Assembly (NCBI GenBank): GCA_016758965.1
Contig: JAEPRB010000018.1
Location: forward strand, 248,001 to 312,000
Source of the DNA: Circinella minor
Lineage: Eukaryota > Mucoromycota > Mucoromycetes > Mucorales > Lichtheimiaceae
Reading direction: 5' to 3'
Length of the DNA: 64,000 nt
Shown piece after piece: positions 12,078-21,399 of the stretch. The notes beneath the pieces were generated by a model that saw only the letters and a program-made list of their open reading frames with translations, did not search any database and had not been told where the DNA came from. Each line of letters opens with the position of its first letter. Position 1 is the first letter of the stretch. A program made the translations under genes and the position numbers.

Positions 12078-14762
12078 TTATTTTTGTTGTTTATGATTAG
12101 TACTCTTTTTATCAGACATAGCATCATCTTCGTTAGGATATTGTAAATCCAATGCTTCCGTCATTTTAAAAAACAAGTTCCAATTCTCTATTGTTTTCTT
12201 GAATAAATCTGATCCTGGACCGTTGGAGTAAATAGCTACGTCCGCCATTGAATGAACGTCTACTATTTGATCCATCGGAATATTTCCATTCCATTTAAGA
12301 CCGTGACCATAATTACCGGCTTGATCTTCTTTATTTGAACCCACAATTTTTTTCTCATTTTGCACAGTAGGCATACGAGGTTTATCAGCAGAAAGTTTCC
12401 AAGATTCAAAATGATCCGGTCCACTACCTGTTCCACCAGCCAAAGCAAATCGTGGATCCCAGTTATCAGGGAATCCATACTGATCTTGATTGATAAAACC
12501 AGGCCATCCAGAATGTTCATAAACACCCACGGAATAACGCATATTTTCTTGAGAAGGAGCTTGAGAAGTTAATAATTCTTGATCAACAGTACCAAAGACA
12601 TCGAAACTATGAGAATGATCAGCAGTGAAAAGAATCAATGTATCTTCATATTCACCATTTTTCTATATAGAATATAAGATTCATGCGAAATTAATCATTT
12701 TATATAAATACAGTAAATGGAACAAAAAATTAAATTATACAATGAGATGTTATATTATTTACCTTTAGCCATTCGATTGTTTTTTTAATAGTCATATCCA
12801 TTTCAATCAAATCAGCATATGCACGAGGAAAATCCAAGTAATGAACCATTTTATCTACGGATGCAGCTTCTGATAACAAAAAGAATCCATCGTCTCCTCC
12901 TCGTTTCTTTAATACTTCTAAAGCTTTCAATGTCATATCATCTAATCCAGGTTGATCCGAACCTAGTGCATCTGTACCACTGAGATCAGGCGCTGCTTCA
13001 TTTCCAACTGTATTATTTACGTAAACATTACGTTCGAGCCATCTAATAAATGACATATTTTTTTATGGTGTCAGCCATTACATTTCTATCATATATCCAT
13101 GTAGCTAAATATATATATATATATATATGTATAAATATCTTCTTACACATCCATATTATCTTTTCGGAATATACCCAAAAGTTTATCATGACCATTATAT
13201 TCATTTAAATGATGTTTGTCCATAACAACTTGATAATTATGCTTATCATGTAATAAAGTATAATAATCTGTTCCATTGAGAGATTTTTCCCCTTTAAAAT
13301 GGTTCGCCCCACCACCCAACAATACATCTGGTTCAACAGCATTTACCCAATCTGGAACACCATGGGCAATTTGATCCGTAATATGATCAGGAATATCTCT
13401 TGTCCTTGAATGAGAATAAAATGCAGCAGGTGTTGCATCCTGAACACTCGCTGTGGTGACGATACCAATGGCTTTACCGGGTTGACGTCGGCGTATTAAT
13501 TCTGTAATATCTTCAACTTTAGGATCGTCAAGAGAGGATGGGGAAGAATCGGCATAAACATTCAGTGCTCCGACACTTGTTTTGTGACCTGTAGCATAAG
13601 CACTCGCAGAATTACAAGAATCTGTTACAAGACCGTCAATGGAATGGGTAATAATATGACCTAGATTATCAAAGTCTTCAAATGTTAAAAGACCATCATC
13701 GACAAATTTTCCGGATGTATGTTTTCGAGCAATAGCTCGAGCGGCAGTAATCATCTAATATCATTATTATTACTCAGTATAAGTCTTCAAATAAATAGAT
13801 TATTGTTATTTAGTTATTGTTTTTGTGCTCACCCCTATATTACAACCGTCGGCAATAAACAAAATGGCATTTTTCGCTTTTCGTTTAGGTTTACGTGGCT
13901 ATAAATTATACATAGAATATGCACCATTGATTAGATTTCAGTAAAGTGATAGATATTTTTTAAGTCAATAATAATAATAATAAAAGGTCAACAAAGAAAT
14001 AGAATATGTATACTATTCTGTTTCAGATATCAATGATCATTGCCTAATTAAAGATAATTCAAATAATTTTTTTATATATTCACCTCAATGACAGTATAAC
14101 GAACTGTATATGCTTCTGTAGAACTGTATTGAACAGATACATCATATGTTCCTGGTTCATTAAATTTGAGTTTACGCCATACTCTTGATGAAACATTAAC
14201 ATCAATAGGTTTTTTACCATTACCCAAAGCATCAGCATAAAATACTTCAGCTGAATCTGCCCAAGTAAAATTCCAATATTCCAATGTTGGATTTTCTTGA
14301 ATATCAAAAAATTCATTCACATCCATCCATGGACCATTTTCTTTACGAACAGTTGTTTTGAAATCTTTATAAAAATCAGGTGCTGGATTTTTTGTATTCT
14401 TATCGTATGCATGTAATTCAACTCTTAAATCAAAATGAGCACCAGGAAGAAATTGAGAGCTAAATAATAATAGAGTGTGATTATAATTATTTAATTAGTT
14501 TATATAAGGAAATAAATATCTATGGAGAGGATACTTGTAAGAAATAATATAGTATGTAGTAGAGAAAAGAATGATTCATTTACACATCAGCTGGAAATAT
14601 GCAAGCATGATCGTCTGGACACGCACCAAGACGAGGAAATTGGCCTTGAGGATCAGGATGACGTTCGTAGATACCAGGACGACCAGCAGAGACTACTACA
14701 TTATTCTTTAAAAATGAAGTAATTAAAGACAAAAGATATAAAGATAACACTACTTTTTTCAT
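12078..14762 (-). CDS. Secreted alkaline phosphatase with extra N-terminal domain
   Basis: This is a metal-dependent phosphomonoesterase of the alkaline phosphatase superfamily. Six exons: 14762-14584, 14459-14084, 13898-13833, 13754-13147, 13042-12763 and 12662-12078, giving 697 aa. A signal peptide (MKKVVLSLYLLSLITSFLKN) begins the protein. Residues about 27-185 form an extra domain, Cys-containing at first and then beta-rich, rather than the usual direct entry into the catalytic fold. The catalytic region starts with a metal-site Asp in NAILFIADGCN (about residue 202). The phosphorylated Ser is in TDSCNSASAYATGHK (about residue 253). Later come TADHSHSFDVFG and HSMADVAIYSNGPG, which supply metal-binding histidines. 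The C-terminus is hydrophilic with no obvious GPI signal. An AACGTG (14789-14794), the reverse complement of a Pho4-type CACGTT core, lies just upstream. Phosphate regulation is plausible but unproven. Confidence 0.93.
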
Positions 14763-15711
14763 TAGTAATGAAGAGAAAAATAAAATAAAACGTGGAACAA
14801 CCCAAGTTCACACTTTTTCTTTTTCTTCCATCTATATATATACTAATTTTTTTTTCACTACCCCTTCTTAAATAACATACATGTATTTTAAACGTTCTTG
14901 TGTTGCTCTAAAAAAAAACTTAATAAATTATTATAGGTAACCGGTTACTATACGGCTCTCCTGAAAACGAGGTACCTGAACTATATTATAATATTGGAAT
15001 ATGACTGTTTTTTTTTGAGGTACATAATCATGCAGGAGCCAAACAACAACTGCAATTACTTAAATAAATAAAACAATTAAAGATGTTAAATTTTATTTAC
15101 GATAATATTTTATTTTCATAAAAGAAATAATAAAATAAAAAAAAAAGCAAAGTAGTAGTTTATTAATTCTCTGATTCACCTTTTTTTTTTTTTTACTCCT
15201 ATTTTTTTTTAGAAAAAAATTCAAATTGAATCTGGTTTTTATATATAGGCAATATACATTGACTTCAATAATAATAATAATACCAATAGTAATAATTATT
15301 AAGTACAGTGCCGTCGCTGTTGTATTCATAAAGTAATTTATATAGATCTGTTATTATGGTAAACAAGGTTTAAAATGCTTGGGGTTTTTTTTTAAAAAAA
15401 ATTGTCGAGATGATATATCAATAATAACACTTTTTTTATTGCTCACCATTTTCTGTTAACTAAATTCAACTACTTTACTAGATGTAATGCTGTTTTTTTC
15501 GTCAACATTGACAACACCTCTGTGTTACAGTACTATAACCTGCATGTGACGGGTATGAGGTTTTTTTTTTTGGGTTCTACAGAAATCATTTTAGGAATAG
15601 CAAAAAAAAAAAAAAAAATTGTTGGTAGATTTTTTTTTTTTTTGTTTCGCCAAGCACTCCTTTCTCTTTTCCTTTTTTTATATTTTTTTCCATCCTTCTA
15701 TTGTTACTAAT
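14763..15711. other. Divergent intergenic: phosphatase and PB1-like gene 1
   Basis: No gene was found. The region contains an AACGTG element (14789-14794), the perfect palindrome GTAACCGGTTAC (14937-14948), and long A/T runs. Pyrimidine tracts lie just before the PB1-like start. Confidence 0.6.
14937..14948. promoter_or_regulatory. 12-bp perfect palindrome GTAACCGGTTAC
   Basis: This GC-containing palindrome lies 175 bp upstream of the phosphatase start and about 765 bp upstream of the PB1-like gene. It is a conspicuous exception in AT-rich flanking DNA and could bind a dimeric factor such as a Grainyhead/CP2-type protein. No direct evidence is available. Confidence 0.35.
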
Positions 15712-16449
15712 ATGCTTCAAAACTACATGGATATGATAAAAACATTAAAACGACAACATAAACAACCAACTGAAATTATGAAAACTGATCAACAACCACC
15801 TACGTCTACAGCTCTCGTTTTCTTTATTCTTAAACCAGAACTAGATGGTATACCTGAAGAAACTCGACGATTTGAAGTTTCGAGCGACTATATCAGTTAT
15901 CGTGAACTTCATCAACGAGTCAAAAATGCATTTGAATTAAAATGTAAATTCAATTTGACATTTGATGAACATAATACGACGATTACCATGACGGATGACA
16001 ATGATTTGAATTATCTTGCACAACGATATAATCAAGCAAAAGGAGGATTTGTTCTTAACAATGAACAATCAGATCCTGTTGTATTTATGAAAATTGTTAT
16101 CCTTTCTTCAGTAGAAGACGATCCTGATAATGATGAAGAAGAGAAAGAATGGTTTCTTAAAGCAGCTCAATGGATTGTGAACGCAGGTCGTGTCATTTTA
16201 ATTGTGGCTGTTCCGATCCTTCATGTTTTTGGTCCAGCTTTAGCGGAACGATTACCACCTCCTTATGCACAAATAGTTCTTGCTGCTACTGCTGCAGCAA
16301 GGAAAATGCCAGAATTATTAGGTCATCCATTTTCTCAAGCTTTATTAGCAGCAACGGCAGCTTTTGCAAGCACAAAAGCTTCGACGAAAAAAGAATCAAA
16401 ACGGTTGTCCCAACAACCATCACAGCAACATCAAACAATAACTTTTTGA
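15712..16449 (+). CDS. PB1-like domain protein 1 with hydrophobic C-terminal tail
   Basis: This is an intronless gene of 245 aa. I chose the first in-frame ATG (15712) after a T-rich leader; upstream in-frame sequence is poly-Phe translation of T-runs. Residues about 37-125 form a PB1/ubiquitin-like fold. They contain an RRFEV strand, SYRELHQRVKNAFEL as helix 1, and an OPCA-type acidic loop, LTFDEHNTTITMTDDNDLNYL. An acidic linker (EDDPDNDEEEKE) follows. The tail is then hydrophobic and Ala-rich: AGRVILIVAVPILHVFGPAL, AQIVLAATAAA and ALLAATAAFAS. It has a basic, Gln-rich end. Two related genes follow in tandem. Function is unknown. PB1 domains normally mediate head-to-tail protein assembly, and the tail could bind membranes or self-associate (inference). 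Confidence 0.85.
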   Translation: MLQNYMDMIKTLKRQHKQPTEIMKTDQQPPTSTALVFFILKPELDGIPEETRRFEVSSDYISYRELHQRVKNAFELKCKFNLTFDEHNTTITMTDDNDLNYLAQRYNQAKGGFVLNNEQSDPVVFMKIVILSSVEDDPDNDEEEKEWFLKAAQWIVNAGRVILIVAVPILHVFGPALAERLPPPYAQIVLAATAAARKMPELLGHPFSQALLAATAAFASTKASTKKESKRLSQQPSQQHQTITF

Positions 16450-17212
16450 TTTCTATTTATATTTATATTTGTTTTTTATTTTATTATTTATGTACACCAA
16501 AAAAAAAAAAAAAAAAAAGCTTAGCAACAACGATCTTTTTTTTTTTCTATTTAAATTGGAGCATATAATTTAATTTGCATATTCTCTACTCATTCCTCCT
16601 ATTAAAACATATCTCGATAAAGTATTGTATAAAACGTTATATAAACAAGTATTTCAATAAGATGTGAATTTGAATTGGAGATTTTAAGATTAACCATGTC
16701 ATCACAGCAAGGAATTGCTACTAATCATTACATATTAAAAAAGGACCACAAGTGCTTTTTTGGTTCGAGAGTTGTAGCACGAAAAAAGAATACCCATATA
16801 AAATTAAAAATCCGGAGCATTCGGGATCTGCACCTATATATAGTACACTTTATTTTATTTTTTTAGATAGTATAGTTACTTGACAATGATATTACTATCA
16901 AGTACCAAAATGATGATGCTTACATAGTTATATATGTTGTTTTTTCAAATGAGATAAAAAAAAACAATCATTCATACAGCATCGATAATATTATAATTTT
17001 GTATCTTATATCAGATCCCGGGAACAAATATCCCTTGTCAATTAACAATGTGCCACCAAAAATAGAATTTCCCAGTTCATTAAGTTGCAGGACTGTTTGT
17101 TTGTTTTTTTTTGCGCAGCCAAGAAATTTATAAGCTTTATCTTTTCTTTGTTTTTTGCTTTTTTAAGTACATCATTCTTTTTTTTTTTTTTGCATAACTA
17201 CTTTTTACAATC
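16450..17212. other. Intergenic between PB1-like genes 1 and 2
   Basis: No convincing gene. A 63-codon ORF at 16675-16866 has no recognisable features. Seven-bp inverted arms TACTTGA/TCAAGTA occur at 16877-16904. T-rich tracts precede the next start. Confidence 0.5.
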
Positions 17213-17818
17213 ATGATCAAAAAGACCCTATCCAAAAATGATAACAAAAAACAAAACATTATATTCATGATCAAAAGGCCTCGTCCTGAACTTCACGATA
17301 TAGAAGAAATTCGACGATTTGAAGTCATTGACGGAATCAGTTACCGAAAACTACATCGACGCGTTCGAAAGGCATTTGGTTTGACGGATGGATTTGATTT
17401 GGCATTTGATGAAAATAATATAACCATTACTATGACAGACGATCAAGATATGCAACATATCACGAAACGATCTCATCGTGAATTCTCTGTAGACTGTATT
17501 GATAAAAATAAAAACAAGGAAAAAGATAGTGTTGATTCTGATGGACCTATCGTATGGATGGTGATTGTCCCATCTCATAATTTGGGTGAACGATGGATTA
17601 TGAAAGCTGTTCGATTGGTTGCTAGAGGAGGTCGTGTTATTTTAGTAACAGCAGCCTCGGTTATTACACTTATTGTCCCATTAATACCATTATTACCTGC
17701 GCCTCATGTAGCTGCCATTGGAGCAATAGCTGTAGCTGTTATGGCTATTACTACTGCATCACAACAAAGCACATCCTGTTCCGAAGAACTAACAAAATCT
17801 TCTGCATTTCTTGCGTAG
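17213..17818 (+). CDS. PB1-like domain protein 2 with hydrophobic C-terminal tail
   Basis: This is an intronless gene of 201 aa and a clear paralogue of the preceding gene. Shared blocks are IRRFEV, GISYRKLHRRVRKAFGL and the acidic loop LAFDENNITITMTDDQDM. After a Lys/Asp linker (KNKNKEKDSVDSD) it reads PIVWMVIVPSH. The tail then has the shared pattern W-x-M-K-A-x-R...GGRVILVTAASVITLIVPL, IPLLPAPHVAAIGAIAVAVM. A Lys/Arg-rich first strand (FMIKRPRPE) gives the domain a basic patch as well as the acidic loop, so it could polymerise front to back. That is inference from how PB1 domains work. No catalytic motif is visible. Confidence 0.83.
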   Translation: MIKKTLSKNDNKKQNIIFMIKRPRPELHDIEEIRRFEVIDGISYRKLHRRVRKAFGLTDGFDLAFDENNITITMTDDQDMQHITKRSHREFSVDCIDKNKNKEKDSVDSDGPIVWMVIVPSHNLGERWIMKAVRLVARGGRVILVTAASVITLIVPLIPLLPAPHVAAIGAIAVAVMAITTASQQSTSCSEELTKSSAFLA

Positions 17819-18179
17819 TAATATGTTTGCGTAAAAATATATTTTCTTTTCTTATGTGTATATCTTACTCTTTATTTATCTATTTTATTACCATGTAAAA
17901 TTCTTTTTTTCAGTACTACACATCTAAAATAACAACCATGAATGCCGTTTAATTATTGTTTACATTTGTACAACAAGTTACAACAGCATGCTTCAATTTT
18001 ATACCAACACCATGACTCATTTTTTTTTTTTTACTTTATATTCTACGTCTTGGTACAATTTTTTTTTATTTCTTTTTCTTTTTTTTTGCTTTACATTTTC
18101 TTTTTCTTTTATTTGAATACAACATATATATATATACAGCAATTTTTTTTATTATAAAAACACAGTATATAATAATATA
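17819..18179. other. Intergenic between PB1-like genes 2 and 3
   Basis: T-rich leader-like sequence with several T-runs (18020-18150) and no gene recognised. Confidence 0.6.
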
Positions 18180-18815
18180 ATGGCTGCCGAACAAGAAACC
18201 GTCACTGAATATTGTATATTTATTAATAACTATATGTTAAATGAAGACCGAGATCCAGGAGTTGAAACACGATGTCTTCCAGTCAGTCGAAAAACTCAAT
18301 ACAAAATATTACTTAGAAAGGTTCCTATATATATATAAATATATTTCACTTTATGCTAAACTGTTATTCAATAAAACATGATGTGTATTTGAAATAATAA
18401 CATCCTCTTTTAATGTATTATTATATTTTTTTAGGTGCGAAAACTTTTTGGATTAAAAAGAAGTATTGATCTTGGTTATATAACCGATCGTGGGACAGAA
18501 CAAAATGAAATGAATGGTGGGCAACAAGACAATGACAATCATACCAATAATGCACGGTGGATCCACATGTCAGGAGATCATGATATGGGACATATATTAA
18601 CCCAATTAGAACATGGTGATACGTCGCTTGAATTAAAAGTTGTTCCATCATCTAATAACATGAGTGAGAATTCTTTTCGACGAGGTTGCAGAAAGGGAAA
18701 AAAATTTATGAAAGAACATGGTCCTGATGTACTTGAGGCCGCTTCATTTATATCATCACTTTGTGAAAAAGTTCATCCTATTTGTGTTGCCGTTGATAAA
18801 ATGAAAAAATTATAG
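18180..18815 (+). CDS. PB1-like domain protein 3 (divergent, no long hydrophobic tail)
   Basis: Two exons, 18180-18320 and 18435-18815, give 173 aa. The donor is a weak GTTCCT but the reading frame is continuous across it. The join restores RKVRKLFGLKRSIDLGYITD, which aligns with RRVRKAFGL of gene 2. The acidic loop is interrupted by a hydrophilic insert (Asn/Asp/Gln-rich) between YITDRGTE and WIHMSGDHDMGHIL. Downstream, FMKEHGPDVLEAASFISSLC may correspond to the start of the tail in genes 1 and 2. The long Ala/Val/Ile segment is missing. This third family member has probably lost or changed the membrane-active end. Function is unknown. Confidence 0.78.
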
Positions 18816-18860
18816 AGTACTTTCCTTTTCGGTTATAAGTCCTTTTGAGCCTTATTACTC

Positions 18861-18980
18861 TTGTTATTTTTTGTTATTATTGTCTTTTATTATTTTTTGT
18901 TACTATTATTTTTTGTTACTATTATTTTTTGTTATTATTATTTTTTGTTATTATTATTTTTTGCTACTGTCATTTTTTGT
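18861..18980 (+). repeat. Degenerate ~17-bp tandem repeat
   Basis: About six to seven imperfect copies of a unit like TTATTATTTTTTGTTAC follow the stop of PB1-like gene 3. Copies differ by single substitutions (TTATTA/CTATTA/CTGTCA). Confidence 0.7.
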
Positions 18981-19061
18981 CATTGAATTTCAATATCCTA
19001 TAAAAATCCATAGCTGATAATGTTGTTAGATGAAGTATGGAATGTTATTAAACTGAATGGA

Positions 19062-19075
19062 TGTATCATAGCAAC
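19062..19075. promoter_or_regulatory. X-box-like site TGTATCATAGCAAC
   Basis: It matches the 3' half (CATAGCAAC) of the RFX X-box and resembles the sites upstream of THG1 and the P5-like ATPase. It lies about 960 bp upstream of the complex I gene. Binding is inferred only. Confidence 0.3.
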
Positions 19076-20035
19076 CAATATTAAACAAAAATCTAGAAAG
19101 AAAAAGGGTACCTTTCTTCAGATACTTTTGGGTACTTCTGAGCTCGTTTAGTGGCGAAGTACTAAAAATTGAGTGCACCCTTTTACGTATTACCCAATGG
19201 AAAACGTTTTCATCGTTATCATTGATTTGTTTTCCCTGGCTATTTATTACGTATATTATATATTATATCATTATTCATAACACTGCCCACCCAACCCTTA
19301 TTTTTTTTTATTGTTATATTGAGTACGTAATTAGCCCGATAAATATCAAATATGCTGCTAAGCTACATACAATTATAATTAATAATAAAAAGTTTACAAG
19401 ATTCCAACAAAAAAAGAACATAATAAGGTTATCAAGAATATATAAATAAGTAACAATGATGTTCTTATTTAATTAAATATAGAAACATGATAATCAACTT
19501 TTATATAATATATTGTATTCAGGTGAGATAAGTAGTAGAGTGTAAAAGGTTGGATTCGATTGTTACACATCCGCATCATATTTTGGATAAGACGTCACTT
19601 TGCCCCAGTTTTTTAAAGTTCCGGTTATTTTTTTTTGGGCTTGATGGTGTGGACTCAAAAAACAATTCGAGGCAAATAATAATACCAACTCATTCTACCA
19701 ATATAACACACAACGTAAGTTGTTAACATTTTCAAATATTTATCAATAATAATAATATAAAAAGGACAAGAATTATTATTATTATTATTATTATTTTTAA
19801 AACAATGGGGAATACTTATTAATTTATTTATTTATATATACATATATTTTACATGATACATTGAACGATGGGTTGGAAAAATAAAAATAAAAATACGTTT
19901 TTTTTTTTTATATCGATTCATTCTTTACATTATTTTTCAACAACGACAACTTACGATAAACGATAAATGGAAACTGTTATACAACAATAATTATTGAATA
20001 ATAATTATAAATACGCGATTGATTAATTTAACAGC

Positions 20036-20844
20036 ATGCCCGTAAAGGAGATTCAAACACCTTTCCCTGTCATTGACACCGATCCTAGCTTCGGTCGTGT
20101 TGTTCGTAACTTCCGAACCACTGATTATGCTACATTGGCTGCTAGTACAGCTATTGCACCTGCTGCTGTTATTGGCTTGGGTAAGAATATAATAATTGTA
20201 TTTAGTATCCCCTTAGAAACAAATGAATATTAAAAAGAAATTGGAAAGGGATAAAAAAAAAAAGATAGTTAATTATTATTTTATTTTGTGGTGCGTGATT
20301 GGTGATGGGGGGGGACATATTATAGAAAAGTTCAACCCTGTTGCTGCTGGTCGTAGCCTTCGTATTCCTATTCGTCTCAGTGTTTTGTTTGGTGCTTTTG
20401 GTGGTTTCTTGCTTGCATATCAAAACTCCAGTCGTAAGTACAGAATAATTTGGATCTTAAAAGAAACCTCCCCCCCCCCTTTTCTTATTCATTAAATTAT
20501 ATTATAATTTTTTTTTAGTTCGTTTCTGGGGTTGGAAGGAAAATGCTATTGAAGTGACCAAGGATTTTGAAGAATTGTCTCAATTGGCAAAGGAAGGTAA
20601 ACCATTGTATGGTGAAACCAACATGCCTGCACATGTTCAAGCTGCTTCTGCACAAAATTCTCGATTTGCTCAACTCAAATTCAGTAAGTTTTATTAGTTT
20701 AATATAATTTTTCCCCCCCTCCCCCAATTTTTTTTAGATTATCTAATGGAATTTAATTTCTTTTTATGAATAGGTCTTCTTCCTTGGTTCAACTTTGCTA
20801 ACCATAACAACCATGGTGTTGATACATCCAAATACAGCTCTTAG
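20036..20844 (+). CDS. Mitochondrial complex I 21-kDa subunit (fungal NUO-21 type)
   Basis: This is an accessory subunit of NADH:ubiquinone oxidoreductase in the mitochondrial inner membrane. Four exons, 20036-20180, 20326-20433, 20519-20683 and 20774-20844, give 162 aa. The N-terminal domain shows IQTPFPVIDTDPSFGRVVRN and DYATLAASTAIAPAAVIGLG. A hydrophobic segment (RLSVLFGAFGGFLLAYQNSS) follows. The C-terminal domain shows LRFWGWKENAIEV and LYGETNMPAHVQAASAQNSR, ending LLPWFNFANHNNHGVDTSKY. These are the family's best-conserved blocks. Codon use is noticeably richer in C at third positions (GCC, ACC, TTC) than its neighbours, as expected for a highly expressed gene. Confidence 0.93.
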
Positions 20845-21014
20845 ATAATTAATAATCATAGTCCAAAAAAAAAAAAAAAAGTCGTCGTCGTCGTAGTTGT
20901 TCGTAGTTAGCAATAACATATCAAATAAAAAAAAAACAAAAAAGCGAAAAACAGCTTTAAGGAAACAGAAAGAAAAAAAAAAAAAAAAAAAAGGAAATAA
21001 ATAAAAAAACTCAA

Positions 21015-21054
<40 letters not shown>

Positions 21055-21088
21055 ATATATAAAAAAAAAAACCTTTTTTTTTTTTTTT

Positions 21089-21143
<55 letters not shown>

Positions 21144-21399
21144 TTGTTGTTTGTTGTTGTCCTTTATAAAGTCGTCATCATCCAATTCTTTTTATTATAT
21201 CCTCTCTCTCTCTTTCTCTCTTCTTGTTTTTTTTTTTTTCTCTTCTCCTTTATTATTACTATTATTAATTAATTAATATTACTACTACTATCTACTATTA
21301 TAATTATTATTATTATTTTACTCTCTTAATAACATTTCATAATATCCTTTTTGTATACATAAAACACACAAACAAACCCTTTTTTTAAAAGTTGAAAAG
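20845..21399. other. Intergenic with very long poly(T)/poly(A) tracts
   Basis: 3' flank of the complex I gene and leader of the GT2 gene. T-runs of about 29, 27 and 41 lie between 21019 and 21142, with A-runs before them. A CT-rich tract (21200-21250) leads to the next start. No gene was recognised. Confidence 0.8.
20995..21145 (+). repeat. Homopolymer T cluster
   Basis: Successive poly(T) runs are broken by short A/TA/C interruptions. Reading it on the other strand gives only poly-Lys, so it is not coding. Confidence 0.9.

Larger units (their letters stand above)
18816..20035. other. Intergenic, 1.2 kb
   Basis: No gene was found. The region holds a degenerate TTATTATTTTTTGTTAC tandem repeat, an X-box-like site (19062-19075), a small inverted-repeat segment (19102-19184) and AT-rich promoter DNA of the complex I gene. 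Confidence 0.6.

Noticed and set aside
15712..16449. Crinkler-type (CRN) header protein
   Set aside because: The ubiquitin-like part carries a PB1-style acidic loop and there is no LxLFLAK-type motif or downstream CRN effector domain.
16675..16866. 63-codon ORF between PB1-like genes 1 and 2
   Set aside because: No similarity to the flanking family, no splice continuity and no recognisable feature.
20907..21185. Minus-strand ORF of 92 codons
   Set aside because: Poly-Lys/Phe translation of the poly(T)/poly(A) cluster.
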